A stretch of 64,000 nucleotides of DNA from the NCBI GenBank assembly GCA_036160955.1, contig JAYYDJ010000095.1, positions 10,403 through 74,402 of the forward strand, written 5' to 3'. Made by a program: the position numbers and the translations under genes. Source of the stretch: GCA-2699365 sp036160955. Lineage in GTDB: Bacteria; Verrucomicrobiota; Verrucomicrobiia; Opitutales; Coraliomargaritaceae. The number at the start of each line of letters is the position of its first letter. The first letter of the stretch is position 1. Shown here in pieces: positions 52,911 to 62,644 of the stretch. A model generated the notes under the pieces. That model was not told the origin of the DNA. It saw only the letters and a list, made by a program, of their open reading frames with translations, and made no database searches.

Positions 52911-55900
52911 GAATCTATGCGGTGTTTAAGGAATATGTTAATCTCCTTTAACCTTAGAAGTGGATCTTCGGCGGTCAAGCGGGGAAAACGACTGCCGATC
53001 TTTAGGAATTCTCGATCTTTCTTTGGATTAGCATATCGACAGATAAGTCGCTCCTTTTCACTTTCTACTCTTCGAACTCCTGCTAATTCAGCAGAAATAC
53101 GTATTTCACATAGTTCGATTAGTGCATCGACTGCAACTGGTCTTTTACCAAAACGATCTTCAATCTCATCAGAAATACTGCGAATTTTTTGTGAATCTTC
53201 TGCTAGAGCTAAGCGTCTATAAATGTCTATTCTTAATCGCGGCTCTGTGATATAATTTATTGGTAAGCTCGCATCAATTATTCTGTTAAGGGATGTATAC
53301 TCGGCTTCTTTTATTGCAGCAAAGCTAGCAGTTCCACTAGTGCTTCTCGAGGCTCCTCCACCTTCACCGCTGGCAATAAAGTCTAGCTTTACCTCTGCTC
53401 TTATTCGATCTGCTCCTGGTTCTCCTTTTAGACGAGCTACACTTTGTTTTAGAAGTTGGCAGTATAACTCGAATCCAACACCAGCAATATGACCACTTTG
53501 TTGGGCACCGAGTAAATTGCCAGCTCCACGTAATTCTAAATCACGCATAGCAATTCGGAATCCAGCGCCTAGTTGATTATGCTGTTTGAGTGCATGCAGG
53601 CGTTTCTGCGCTTGATTATTTAAGGTAGCATGTCTATCCATTAGCAAATAGGCATATGCTTGTTGCTTGAATCGGCCTACGCGTCCTCTTATTTGGTATA
53701 ACTGTGCCAATCCGAATCTATCCGCTCCTTCTATTATTAATGTATTACAGTTTGGAATATCGATACCCGACTCAATGATTGTCGTGCAAACAAGAACATC
53801 GAATTGTCCTGCCACAAACTCAGTCATCACTTTTTCTAAAGCGTTACTCTCCATTTGGCCGTGACCCACCGCTACTTTAATTGTAGGAAGCATATCTCTA
53901 ATTTGCTGGGCTACTGCATCAATAGTAGTGACTTTATTGTGTAGATAGAAAACTTGGCCATTACGTTTCGTTTCAAATTCTATAGCTTGTTTGACAAGTT
54001 CTGGATCGTAACTTTTTACAATAGTTTTTATTGGGCGACGGTTTATAGGAGCTGTTTCAATAACACTCATCGAACGAGCGCCAGAAAGCGCTAAATATAG
54101 AGTGCGAGGAATAGGCGTCGCACTAAGTGTAAGTATGTCTACCTCCGCCCGTAGTTGTTTGATTGAATCCTTTTGTTTGACCCCAAATCTTTGTTCTTCA
54201 TCCACGATTAGGAGGCCAAGATTTTGAAAATGGACGTCTTTACTTAGAAGTCGGTGGGTGCCTACAACAATGTCAATCTTGCCTGCAGCTAATTGAGCCA
54301 AAGATTGTCTATTTTCTTTCGTAGTGTGAAAACGGCTGACTTGTTCAATGATAACAGGAAAGTCACTCATTCGCTCGCGCAATGTATTATAGTGCTGTTG
54401 GCAAAGCACTGTAGTGGGGGCGAGTAAAGCGACTTGCTTACCCGCAAGCACTGCCTTTAGTGCTGCGCGAATCGCCACTTCAGTCTTACCAAAGCCTACA
54501 TCTCCACAAATTAAGCGATCCATTGGAGTGGGTTTCTCCATGTCCTGCTTGGTTTGATGAATTGCAGTTAGTTGATCTGGCGTTTCTGAAAAAGTAAAGG
54601 CATCTTCAAAGTTTTTCTGCCAAGGAGAATCCGGTGGAAAGGCATAGCCAGTGGACTGATCGCGGCGCGCGTGCAAGTTAAGTAATTCAGCAGCGTAATC
54701 TAAAGTTGCGATTTCAGCTGCTCTTCTAGTTTTATCCCATGTGGATCCTCCAATCTTACCAAGCTTAGGAGAGGATTTTGTTAAGCCAACATATCGAGTT
54801 AGTAGATGCGATTCATGTAAAGGTACATGGATTGTCATATTGGCTGCAAATTCTACTGAAATAACTTCCTTAGTTCCGCCCTGTATTTTAAGCTTTGTTA
54901 AGCCGTGAAAAAGGCAGATTCCATGTTGGAGGTGCACTAAAAGATCGCCATCTGCAAGCTCGCTGAAATCAAGTAACTGATCGACTTGAGAAATACTTGA
55001 CCGTGGGCTTACTCTTCGGGTTTGGTGCCTAAGTTTTTGGTCATTAAAAAATTCATGATCACAGATCAATACGAATCCTTTATGGTTTGATTCTGGAAAT
55101 ATATTTGGCTTATATTTGGATTTATCAGTGTTGCGATATAAAAACCCAGCGCTCAAAGAACCAATTAAAAATGTTGGTTTGAGCTTAGCAGTTACTGGAT
55201 TCATAGATAAGGATTTTCGGATACTTTCTATCTCATCTTGACCACTACAAACGAACGCAATAGCAAGATTTTCTAGCTTAGCCCAATTCGCAACTTGATT
55301 TTCAAATCGGGTTAGAGAATCTTGTTTAATTACAAAGTAGTTATCTCCCTTATTATATACATCATTTTGGTGGCGGTAGTAGGCGGTTGCTTCAGTAGCT
55401 ATCTCAAGGCGTGGACTTGAGTGAAATAGTTCAGTTTCTGTATCTAGTGCGCACAATGCGACACATCTGTCCTTAGCTTCGCTTCGAAATTCAAGAAGTT
55501 CATAGAAAGTTTGTATCGTTTTTTTAGGAGGGCTTTTTCGCTCAAAGTGATAAGGGTAATCACGAATTAATTTAGCTGGCTCTAATAGGATCCAATTAAT
55601 TCCACTTTTTGGTAAAAATTCAATTAATCCACCATTTTTTTGTGATTCACTTGAACGAATTGCCGCGTAAAAAGTAATTTCGTTAGTAATTTTTGTCGAG
55701 CGCTGGGTTAATGGATCAAAAAGGCGTATACTTTCTAATTGGTCTCCAAAAAAGTCTAGGCGGTAAGGTTGTTTGGAGTCGTAAGGATAAATATCAACTA
55801 GACCGCCGCGAATGGCTATCTGCCCTTGGCTTTCACAGATAGCTTCAGCATCATAATCTAGTTCTTGAGTGAGTCGCTTAATCAATGCTTGAAAGGAAAT

Positions 55901-56305
55901 TCTTGTGCCCACCTTGAGATGTGTTTGCTGTGCTTCAAAATTTTTTCGAATAGGACAAGTACCAAAGAGTGCTTGTGGAGTTGCAATTAAAAGACGAGGC
56001 CGGATTGGCTTGTTGAGTAGCTGACTTAAAACATTGTGACGCTCACAGTTACGATACGCACGGCGACTGGCGTCAGGATCAGTCAGTAGATCTTCCCCAA
56101 AGTTGAGGGCTTCCATTCCAATTTGTGGATTAATCCATTTTGCGAAGGTAGCGCACTCGGATGCGAGCCTTTGTCCTACCTCTGAACTCGATACCAGTGC
56201 TATGGATAGACCAAAATCAGTTTCCTGAATTGATACTTTAGTCAGTATAGCGACGCTAGCCTCTTCACAGCATCCATGAATAACTTTCCATTTATTTTTT
56301 TTCAT
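52907..56305 (-). CDS. mfd: Transcription-repair coupling factor
   Basis: Removes stalled RNA polymerase and recruits UvrA. The 1132-residue protein has UvrB-like N-terminal domains (IRGGLVDIYPYD), an RNA-polymerase-interacting CarD-like domain (GDLLVHLQHGICLFHGLTKL), then the translocase: Walker A DVGFGKTEVAIRAA, the DEEQRFGVKQK box, SATPIPRTLYL and the RGRVGR motif. A TRCF domain closes it. Length is typical. Its start overlaps the last base of rnc and its stop overlaps the parvulin gene. Confidence 0.96.
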   Translation of the reverse strand: MKKNKWKVIHGCCEEASVAILTKVSIQETDFGLSIALVSSSEVGQRLASECATFAKWINPQIGMEALNFGEDLLTDPDASRRAYRNCERHNVLSQLLNKPIRPRLLIATPQALFGTCPIRKNFEAQQTHLKVGTRISFQALIKRLTQELDYDAEAICESQGQIAIRGGLVDIYPYDSKQPYRLDFFGDQLESIRLFDPLTQRSTKITNEITFYAAIRSSESQKNGGLIEFLPKSGINWILLEPAKLIRDYPYHFERKSPPKKTIQTFYELLEFRSEAKDRCVALCALDTETELFHSSPRLEIATEATAYYRHQNDVYNKGDNYFVIKQDSLTRFENQVANWAKLENLAIAFVCSGQDEIESIRKSLSMNPVTAKLKPTFLIGSLSAGFLYRNTDKSKYKPNIFPESNHKGFVLICDHEFFNDQKLRHQTRRVSPRSSISQVDQLLDFSELADGDLLVHLQHGICLFHGLTKLKIQGGTKEVISVEFAANMTIHVPLHESHLLTRYVGLTKSSPKLGKIGGSTWDKTRRAAEIATLDYAAELLNLHARRDQSTGYAFPPDSPWQKNFEDAFTFSETPDQLTAIHQTKQDMEKPTPMDRLICGDVGFGKTEVAIRAALKAVLAGKQVALLAPTTVLCQQHYNTLRERMSDFPVIIEQVSRFHTTKENRQSLAQLAAGKIDIVVGTHRLLSKDVHFQNLGLLIVDEEQRFGVKQKDSIKQLRAEVDILTLSATPIPRTLYLALSGARSMSVIETAPINRRPIKTIVKSYDPELVKQAIEFETKRNGQVFYLHNKVTTIDAVAQQIRDMLPTIKVAVGHGQMESNALEKVMTEFVAGQFDVLVCTTIIESGIDIPNCNTLIIEGADRFGLAQLYQIRGRVGRFKQQAYAYLLMDRHATLNNQAQKRLHALKQHNQLGAGFRIAMRDLELRGAGNLLGAQQSGHIAGVGFELYCQLLKQSVARLKGEPGADRIRAEVKLDFIASGEGGGASRSTSGTASFAAIKEAEYTSLNRIIDASLPINYITEPRLRIDIYRRLALAEDSQKIRSISDEIEDRFGKRPVAVDALIELCEIRISAELAGVRRVESEKERLICRYANPKKDREFLKIGSRFPRLTAEDPLLRLKEINIFLKHRIDS

Positions 56306-56985
56306 TAAATAGATAGCTTTCTAAGGGCAGCATCTGCAGCTTCAATTTCTGCGGCTTTAATTGAACTGCCCGCACCGCTAGCAAGCATCTTCCCAGAAAG
56401 CGCGACTTTTACCTCATATTTGCGCGCGTGGTCCGGCCCTGTTGTAGAATGGAGGGTATAATTGGGTACCGCTCCATCTTGATGTTTTTGGCTCCATTCT
56501 TGGAGTCGGCTTTTTGGAGAGCCTTGCCCAGCTATATCGATGTCTCGATCAAGTAAATCACTAAACAATAGTAAAATGCTACGCTGCGCTGCTTTGAACC
56601 CTCCATCTATATAGACTGCCCCAATAACTGCTTCAAGTGTATCCTCTAACATAGATTGACTTGGCTGCGAACAGCTCTTGCGCTGTGCATCACTGACCTT
56701 TAAAAATTGGTCAAGATTTAAGAAAGCAGCCTTTTTAGCCAATGCTTGTCCATTAATGATACTCGCTCGCATGCGATCGAGCTTACCTTCTTCCGCGTCT
56801 GGGAATTTTGTATATAAAGTTTCAGCAATTATTAGACCCAAAACGGAATCGCCTAGAAATTCAAGTCGTTGGTTGTTGTCTAAGCCTAGGTTAAGGCTGG
56901 AGTGCTTAAGTGCCTTTTCTAATAGGGATGGGTCACTAAATGTATAGTCAATTTGTCGCTCAAGACTGCTTGTGTATTTGGGCAT
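56305..56985 (-). CDS. rnc: Ribonuclease III
   Basis: Double-stranded RNA endonuclease for rRNA processing and decay. From ATG 56985 the protein is 226 residues. It has the signature NQRLEFLGDSVLG with acidic catalytic residues E42 and D46, then DTLEAVIGAVYIDGG with the second acidic pair, and a C-terminal dsRNA-binding domain (PNYTLHSTTGPDHARKYEVKV, ASGAGSSIKAAEIEAA). The frame is open to 57060, but those residues are hydrophobic and not homologous. It is the first gene of the rnc-mfd-parvulin operon. Confidence 0.95.
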   Translation of the reverse strand: MPKYTSSLERQIDYTFSDPSLLEKALKHSSLNLGLDNNQRLEFLGDSVLGLIIAETLYTKFPDAEEGKLDRMRASIINGQALAKKAAFLNLDQFLKVSDAQRKSCSQPSQSMLEDTLEAVIGAVYIDGGFKAAQRSILLLFSDLLDRDIDIAGQGSPKSRLQEWSQKHQDGAVPNYTLHSTTGPDHARKYEVKVALSGKMLASGAGSSIKAAEIEAADAALRKLSI

Positions 56986-57114
56986 GGTAAATTTTACATG
57001 TTTGAAGACTTTCCTGCTTGCTCCTATTAACAGAGCAAGCAATAAGGCTAAATTACACAAAACTTAACTGGTCGCAATACCCAGAAATCTTTATCTGCTA
57101 GCAACACTTTACAA

Positions 57115-58662
57115 TTGTCGAAATTAAAAACGAGCTCAAATGGGGACAAGATTTTTGTCCTCGATACCAATGTTCTCCTGCACGACCCTCAGTGTCTGTT
57201 TAAATTTGAGGAAAACACATTAGCGATACCAGTTGAGGTACTCGAAGAGCTAGACCGCAAAAAATCTGCTCCCGGAGAGCTTGGTTATGCAGCGCGAAGC
57301 GTGCATCGTGATTTACGTGACCTCTTTGATGCTGATGTAGTTGCTGTACCAATGGATTTAGGGGAACGTTGCAGTTCAACTCTTGGCTGTGATTTACCTA
57401 ATGCTGGGCAGCTTATTGTCGCTATTAATGATTATATAATTGATGGTGATGCAGAAAGTGAAGGGCTCGATCGCTTAATGGCTATTTTACCTGATTTGGG
57501 TAAAATGGATAATCGAATTCTTGCATCTGTTATCTTTTTGAAAGAAGCCAATCCTAAAAAGCGTGTTATTCTAGTTACTAAGGATGCCAATATGGCGCTC
57601 AAGGCAATCGCACTTGGCTTGGAAGTTGAGGATTACATGAATGACAAGGTCAGTGATGCTAAATTAGGTGTTAGTAAGACCGTTACTGTTGACGATGTAG
57701 ATTATAAAAAATTTCTTGAAGAGCACGGAATTGACTTAGCCCCTGAGTTAACACAACAACTATTTATTAATGAATATATATTCATCAGTAATGGCGAATT
57801 TAAGCAACCAGCTCGCTACCGAGGGGATGGTCAACTTGAAGGTCTTATTTTAGGGGAGAATGTCGGAATAAAGATTCCAAAAGGTATTAGGATAAATCCG
57901 TTAAATCATGATCAGCGAATGCTTATGGATGCTTTATTAGATGAGGATATTAAACTAATTACATGTTGTGGTAAGGCAGGTACTGGTAAGACATTTATTT
58001 CAATGGCGATGGCGCTTTATCAAACCTTAGGAAAAGACAATTTATATGAGCGCATATTCATTACCCGTCCTTTAGTTCATATTGGTAAAGATACTGGCGC
58101 TTTGCCCGGAACACTCGAAGAGAAAATGGCACCTTATATAGCTCCTTTTTTTGATAATTTAGAGGTGCTGTTTAGTAATAGAAAATTATCCGGTCAGTCT
58201 CAGTTAGAGCAAGATCAAGCACATATAGATAAAATTACTTCAAATCGTAAGCGTAAGAAAGCTCTAGCTAAGTTAGCAAAAGTGCCATTGCTTGGAGAGG
58301 ACGAAGATGAAGATAGTAAGCCACGTAAACCATACCAATTTTTATTTGACTACGATATAGTTGTGGTGGAGGCGATGACATTTATACGAGGTCGTTCTTT
58401 GTCGAACACTATTTTCATTATTGATGAAGCTCAGAACTTGACACCGCATGAAGCTAAAACTGTAGTCAGTCGCATGGCTGAAGGTTCGAAGGTTATCTTA
58501 TTAGGAGATCCCGATCAAGTGGACAGTATGTTTTTGGATGCTACCTCAAACGGTTTAGTGCATACCGCTCAACGATTAAGAGGAACAGACATAACTGCTC
58601 ATCTAGAGCTCTCAACAGGAGTACGATCAGCATTAGCTGACCTTGCTGCTGATTTGTTATAG
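57115..58662 (+). CDS. phoH: PIN-PhoH ATPase
   Basis: A 515-residue protein with an N-terminal PIN nuclease domain (DKIFVLDTNVLLHDP with D17; further acidic residues at ELDRKK and VTKDAN). A PhoH-type P-loop ATPase follows, with Walker A CGKAGTGKTFISMA (about 285-299), FIIDEAQNLTPHE and the GDPDQVDS motif. PhoH2-type fusions act as RNA-unwinding nucleases in vitro in mycobacteria. A TTG at 57115 is the start; the next plausible start is far inside the PIN domain. It is divergent from rnc (130-base gap). Confidence 0.92.
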   Translation: MSKLKTSSNGDKIFVLDTNVLLHDPQCLFKFEENTLAIPVEVLEELDRKKSAPGELGYAARSVHRDLRDLFDADVVAVPMDLGERCSSTLGCDLPNAGQLIVAINDYIIDGDAESEGLDRLMAILPDLGKMDNRILASVIFLKEANPKKRVILVTKDANMALKAIALGLEVEDYMNDKVSDAKLGVSKTVTVDDVDYKKFLEEHGIDLAPELTQQLFINEYIFISNGEFKQPARYRGDGQLEGLILGENVGIKIPKGIRINPLNHDQRMLMDALLDEDIKLITCCGKAGTGKTFISMAMALYQTLGKDNLYERIFITRPLVHIGKDTGALPGTLEEKMAPYIAPFFDNLEVLFSNRKLSGQSQLEQDQAHIDKITSNRKRKKALAKLAKVPLLGEDEDEDSKPRKPYQFLFDYDIVVVEAMTFIRGRSLSNTIFIIDEAQNLTPHEAKTVVSRMAEGSKVILLGDPDQVDSMFLDATSNGLVHTAQRLRGTDITAHLELSTGVRSALADLAADLL

Positions 58663-58708
58663 TTGGCAGTCAATCAGAGTTAATGATCGATAATTTCGCA
58701 CTACAGTT

Positions 58709-59245
58709 TTAATTCTTTACCAACAGCACATGCTCAACTCCCCAAATCCAGAGTAGGTCGGCTAAACGATTAAGATAAACGATGATTTCTGACCTGACTG
58801 AAGCACCAGATTCTTTGAGAGCTATTATACCTCGCTCTGCTCGGCGGCATGTTGTCCTAGCTTGATCAAAAAAGGCATCTGCAATGGTTTCACCTGCTTG
58901 AGTCCATCCTTTAAACTGTATGTTCTTTTCCTTTTCTTCAATCAGGCTAGTCAACCGATTAACTTGTTGTTGATGGATTACTTTATCAGCATATTTTTTA
59001 TAGTAGCGGTCTTGATCCATATCATCGGTAGCCAATTCTCCCATTACGTGTATAAGTTCCTTCTGAATTTCCAATAGATGTCTCTTGGTATTCACATCTA
59101 TGCAATTTGCGCGGCATAACCCGAGTGAGGAGCTTAATTCATCCACGCTGCCGTAACAATCTACTCTAGGATGAGTTTTAGAGACCCGCTTGTTAAAGAG
59201 TAGTGATGTGCTACCATTATCACCTGTTTTAGTGGAAATACTCAA
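58709..59245 (-). CDS. Cob(I)alamin adenosyltransferase (PduO type)
   Basis: Attaches the adenosyl group to cobalamin. The 178-residue protein has the PduO N-terminus (STKTGDNGSTSLLFNKRVSKTHPRV, in pieces), YGSVDELSSSLGLCRA, the LIHVMGELATD segment and the C-terminal ARTTCRRAERGIIAL followed by YLNRLADLLWIWG. The expected residues of the ATP site (TGD.G.T and RR.ER) are all present. It is a single gene; no cobalamin-dependent enzyme is adjacent. It is convergent with the PIN-PhoH gene. Confidence 0.92.
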   Translation of the reverse strand: MSISTKTGDNGSTSLLFNKRVSKTHPRVDCYGSVDELSSSLGLCRANCIDVNTKRHLLEIQKELIHVMGELATDDMDQDRYYKKYADKVIHQQQVNRLTSLIEEKEKNIQFKGWTQAGETIADAFFDQARTTCRRAERGIIALKESGASVRSEIIVYLNRLADLLWIWGVEHVLLVKN

Positions 59246-59298
59246 AATCTAAATGGCTGTAAGTTTACTTAATTATTTGCGTAGCTTAAATAAATTAG

Positions 59299-60564
59299 CT
59301 AATTATTATTTTTACTTGGTATGTTTAATTTTTTTAAATCAGCACCACTTGGACTTTGAAAAGCCTCAAGATTAAATTCTGAAAGAACTGAAAAAAGATG
59401 ATCAAAAATGTCACTTTGTATTGATTCAAATTGTACCCACTCAACAGTGTTGGTGAAGACGTAGATTTCAATCGGCAATCCGTTCTCACTTGGAGCGAGT
59501 TGCCTAACAAGAAGTGTCATCTCTTGGTGTATATATGGATGATTTCGCAAGTACTCTATACAATAGGCACGAAAGGTGCCGATATTAGTTAAGTGACGAC
59601 CATTGATTAACTCAGCTAGATCGTTGCTAACCGCGTTGTTGTGTATATGAATATCACTAAGTTTTTTTTCAAGATAAGGAGTCAAAACTTTTATTTGTTT
59701 TAAGCGTTCGAGTAATGGTTTATCAACGAATTTAATACTATTTGTATCCAGCTTGATTGCTCGCTTAATTCTGCGACCTCCTGATTCACTCATGCCCCTC
59801 CAATTTCTAAATGAGTCAGTAATCAGCGCATAGGTAGGAATAGTAGTAATAGTCTTATCCCAGTTTTGCACTTTCACTGTAGTCAGTGAGACGTCAATTA
59901 TATCTCCATCTGCGCCACGACCTGGCATTTCAATCCAGTCTCCAACCATCACCATTTGATTAATCGAAAGCTGAAATCCTGCTACTAACCCAAGAATTGC
60001 ATCTTTAAAAATTAATAAAAGAATGGCTGTGACTGCACCTAATCCAGAAAAAAATACCAGCGGTGATTTGCCTAAAATTGCTGCTAGTATAAATACTAAT
60101 CCAATTAAATTAATGATCAATTTAGCTGCCTGTGTGAAGCTCTTAGCAGGGTAGCGTTTACCAACTTCTGCTTGTTCCCATAGTGCTCGTAAGAAATTTA
60201 GTAATGCATCAATAAACATCAGCGTAATCACGATGATATAAGTATTGACGATAGTATTTATCGCATAAATGGCGGTAGGGTTTGTTTCAAAAAGTACTGG
60301 GGCATATAAGTGAATTATTGCGATCGGTACTATATGGGAACAACGGATTATCAATTTGTATTGAATTAGTCTGTCGTCCCATCGTATGCGGCTCTTTCTA
60401 ATTAGTGGATGAATGACTAAGCGAATGATGCTTTTTGCTAATATATTAGCGATTAGCGCAACCATAATCAGTGCTGTCACCGCGCCAATAAAACTAAAGG
60501 TATTTGCAAGTTTATCAGAAAGCCCCAACTGTAATAGCCAATTGTAGAATGTATCAGAGGTCAT
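59299..60564 (-). CDS. MscS-family mechanosensitive channel (YbdG-like)
   Basis: A 421-residue protein with about five transmembrane helices in the first 200 residues. The pore-lining helix has the SGLGAVTAILLLIFKDAILGLVAG pattern, in pieces, and is followed by the MscS beta domain (GDWIEMPGRGADGDIIDVSLTTVKVQNWDKT). FRNWRGMSESGGRRIKRAI is the YbdG/MscM subtype signature. It would release solutes under osmotic downshock. It is upstream of, and in the same direction as, the cobalamin adenosyltransferase gene (53-base gap). Confidence 0.9.
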   Translation of the reverse strand: MTSDTFYNWLLQLGLSDKLANTFSFIGAVTALIMVALIANILAKSIIRLVIHPLIRKSRIRWDDRLIQYKLIIRCSHIVPIAIIHLYAPVLFETNPTAIYAINTIVNTYIIVITLMFIDALLNFLRALWEQAEVGKRYPAKSFTQAAKLIINLIGLVFILAAILGKSPLVFFSGLGAVTAILLLIFKDAILGLVAGFQLSINQMVMVGDWIEMPGRGADGDIIDVSLTTVKVQNWDKTITTIPTYALITDSFRNWRGMSESGGRRIKRAIKLDTNSIKFVDKPLLERLKQIKVLTPYLEKKLSDIHIHNNAVSNDLAELINGRHLTNIGTFRAYCIEYLRNHPYIHQEMTLLVRQLAPSENGLPIEIYVFTNTVEWVQFESIQSDIFDHLFSVLSEFNLEAFQSPSGADLKKLNIPSKNNN

Positions 60565-60691
60565 GGATTTATAGATGTGTGATTATCCATTCGTTGGCAA
60601 TGCTAGAGCGCACGAGACAAACTATTACTATTTATAATTTATACTTATGATAGCTTGATATGCTATAGATCTAAGTCAGAGTACGATTGTA

Positions 60692-61414
60692 ATGTTTAAG
60701 CTTATAATACTAATTTATATTCTATCTTCAGCGCTTATCTCAGGACAGTCAAATCGATATGAGCTGTGGATTGCGTTAGAACGTTTTAGCCAAACTTACG
60801 GAGGAGGCCGTGATGATGCAGGTCTTAATTCAGTTCTTGTAGAAGGTCAGATAACACAAGGTAATGACCAGTATGATTTTATTCTACGCAAGCAAAAGCC
60901 AAATTCAATTCGCTACATGCAAAGTAGGTCAGGTACATCAATAACTTTTGGCTATAACGGATCAAGCGGTTGGCAGTTAACTAGTGGGGATGATGGTAAA
61001 GAGGTTCGTATTCTAAATAAATCGGAAATAGCTATTCTACGTGAAGAGGCTGATTTTGAAGGTCCACTATTACGAAACTTCGAGAACTACAGTAATCGAA
61101 TACGATTAGTAAGGTCAGATAAGATTAATAATGAACCTGTAAGAGTAATTGAGATCGATAGAATCAACAAACAAACAATACGTTATTATCTTAGTGAAGA
61201 ACGTAATTATATATTAATGCGGGAACTGTTCAATAGTAAAGGCGAATGTATTTTAACTACTTATTACCGAGACTATCGCTTGATTAATAACTTACCATTT
61301 GCTTTTGAAGTAGAGAACTTTGTTGGCGAAGAGAGGGTTTCATCGGCTTTGATATCTAAGGTAGAGGTTAATCATGGCATTCTAAGTTTTTATTTTGAGA
61401 AACCAAATGATTAG
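60692..61414 (+). CDS. LolA-like outer-membrane lipoprotein-sorting protein
   Basis: A 240-residue exported protein with a signal peptide (about 1-18) and a LolA/LppX-like beta half-barrel. The segments are RYELWIALERFSQTYGG, FILRKQKPNSIRYM, FGYNGSSGWQL, ILREEADFEGPLL, the VIEIDRINKQTIRYYLSEERNYIL strand pair and the final YRLINNLPFAFEVEN. Members carry lipids or lipoproteins between membranes. It is not the typical LolA (different length and C-terminus). It is convergent with the Lon-N gene, overlapping it by four bases. Confidence 0.7.
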   Translation: MFKLIILIYILSSALISGQSNRYELWIALERFSQTYGGGRDDAGLNSVLVEGQITQGNDQYDFILRKQKPNSIRYMQSRSGTSITFGYNGSSGWQLTSGDDGKEVRILNKSEIAILREEADFEGPLLRNFENYSNRIRLVRSDKINNEPVRVIEIDRINKQTIRYYLSEERNYILMRELFNSKGECILTTYYRDYRLINNLPFAFEVENFVGEERVSSALISKVEVNHGILSFYFEKPND

Positions 61415-62103
61415 TTTTTTTTGATGGAATCATCGTCTAAATTATCTCGTAGTTCTTTAATTATTTTAAGTCTGCTAAGTTCTGATTTTAAAAACTTACA
61501 AAAGTTTTCATAGCGTGGTAATATGTCTCTTGTTTCCAAAAGAGTTTGTTTAAGCTCAAATTGTGTGCATGTCGTGTAGATTGCCATATCCAAAATGTTT
61601 TCTGGGTCATCTATCTGACTTAAAAAACTGTGAACTTCTTTTGGAATAGACGCTCCTGAATTTATATGGGCTTGAATCAAACTTAATAGATTAGGCTTTA
61701 TAGTATCCAACAAGTCGAGTGAACCACCAGGTTTACTATGTACCTGTGTAATTCGTGCTTTTCGATAAGGTTCGTCGCATACGATCTGATTGAATTGAAC
61801 TCGTGCCAAACCTTGTAAGATAAGGTTAGAAGTCCCATCATTATTTTTTTGGCAGGCTCTAATTATTCCAACAGAAGCGATGGATCTGGGTGTCTCTAAT
61901 TCACGTGCTATGTGTGATGAATCATCTAGCGCAGCAACTGCAAAAATTCGATTATTAGCTAATACTTCATCAACCATCTCTTTGTAACGAGGTTCAAATA
62001 TATAGAGTGGCATCATTGCATTTGGAAACAGTACCGTTGAACTAAGTGTCATGACCGGTACTTCACTGGGTATTTTAATCTCTTGTATTATACTTGGATC
62101 CAT
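61411..62103 (-). CDS. Lon N-terminal (LON substrate-binding) domain protein
   Basis: A 230-residue soluble protein with the LON N-terminal fold but no ATPase or protease part. It has MTLSSTVLFPNAMMPLYIFEPRYKEMVDEVL, in pieces, then RIFAVAALD, the SVGIIRACQKN segment, the GLARVQFNQIV strand pair, and a helical C-terminus. Stand-alone Lon-N proteins are common and of unclear role. It begins inside the Cdd1-like gene (16-base overlap), so they are co-expressed. Confidence 0.85.
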   Translation of the reverse strand: MDPSIIQEIKIPSEVPVMTLSSTVLFPNAMMPLYIFEPRYKEMVDEVLANNRIFAVAALDDSSHIARELETPRSIASVGIIRACQKNNDGTSNLILQGLARVQFNQIVCDEPYRKARITQVHSKPGGSLDLLDTIKPNLLSLIQAHINSGASIPKEVHSFLSQIDDPENILDMAIYTTCTQFELKQTLLETRDILPRYENFCKFLKSELSRLKIIKELRDNLDDDSIKKN

Positions 62104-62372
62104 GCGTCAGGATGTAATTTTGATTTATCTGGTGTTGAATGTTCTGCATAATAGACAGCCATTCTAAAATAACGAATACGATCTGGGGGTATCGCTCCTG
62201 TTCGATTGTGCGCGTCTTCAAAAAGGACTTCCGGAGCACGTCCCTGTAGTTCAAAAATATCTCTAATGCCAATATCGATAAGATTCCGTGCAGTCTCTAC
62301 ATTCATGCGTGGTATTCGCATGAATGAGGAGTTGAGGGCTTCATAATCAACTTTTTTTTTCCTTTTTTGCAC
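62088..62372 (-). CDS. Helix-hairpin-helix protein of the Cdd1 family
   Basis: A 94-residue protein: a basic N-terminus (KRKKKVDYEA), a helix-hairpin-helix (IPRMNVETARNLIDIGIRDIFEL), then GRAPEVLFEDAHNRTG, the DRIRYFRMAVYYAE segment and a closing LHPDAWIQV. This matches the Cdd1/'pathogenicity locus' family, whose function is unknown; an HhH motif suggests nucleic-acid binding. It is coupled to the Lon-N gene by a 16-base overlap. Confidence 0.75.
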   Translation of the reverse strand: MQKRKKKVDYEALNSSFMRIPRMNVETARNLIDIGIRDIFELQGRAPEVLFEDAHNRTGAIPPDRIRYFRMAVYYAEHSTPDKSKLHPDAWIQV

Positions 62373-62644
62373 GTAACATTATTTTGCAATGGATCTAACT
62401 AGATTGCAACAAGTAGTGTCGTATAGTTAATATTTTTTCATTAATGCAGATGTATTATCTCGTATTTTTAGTGTGACAAAAGGGTGCACCATAAATTTAT
62501 GCAGTGACATTGCATGAGACTAATTGTCACAAATACTAATTTAAAAATAGTAATAATAGGATCGCGAATTATTATTAAGTATTTGAATTGCAACAGTTTA
62601 AAGAATTAAATGATTTAAGGCATTATCTTTGCTATTGTGTTGGC

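Noticed and set aside
62373..62644. CIRCE (HrcA) element before dnaK
   Set aside because: No TTAGCACTC-N9-GAGTGCTAA-like repeat is present; heat-shock control cannot be assigned from this region.
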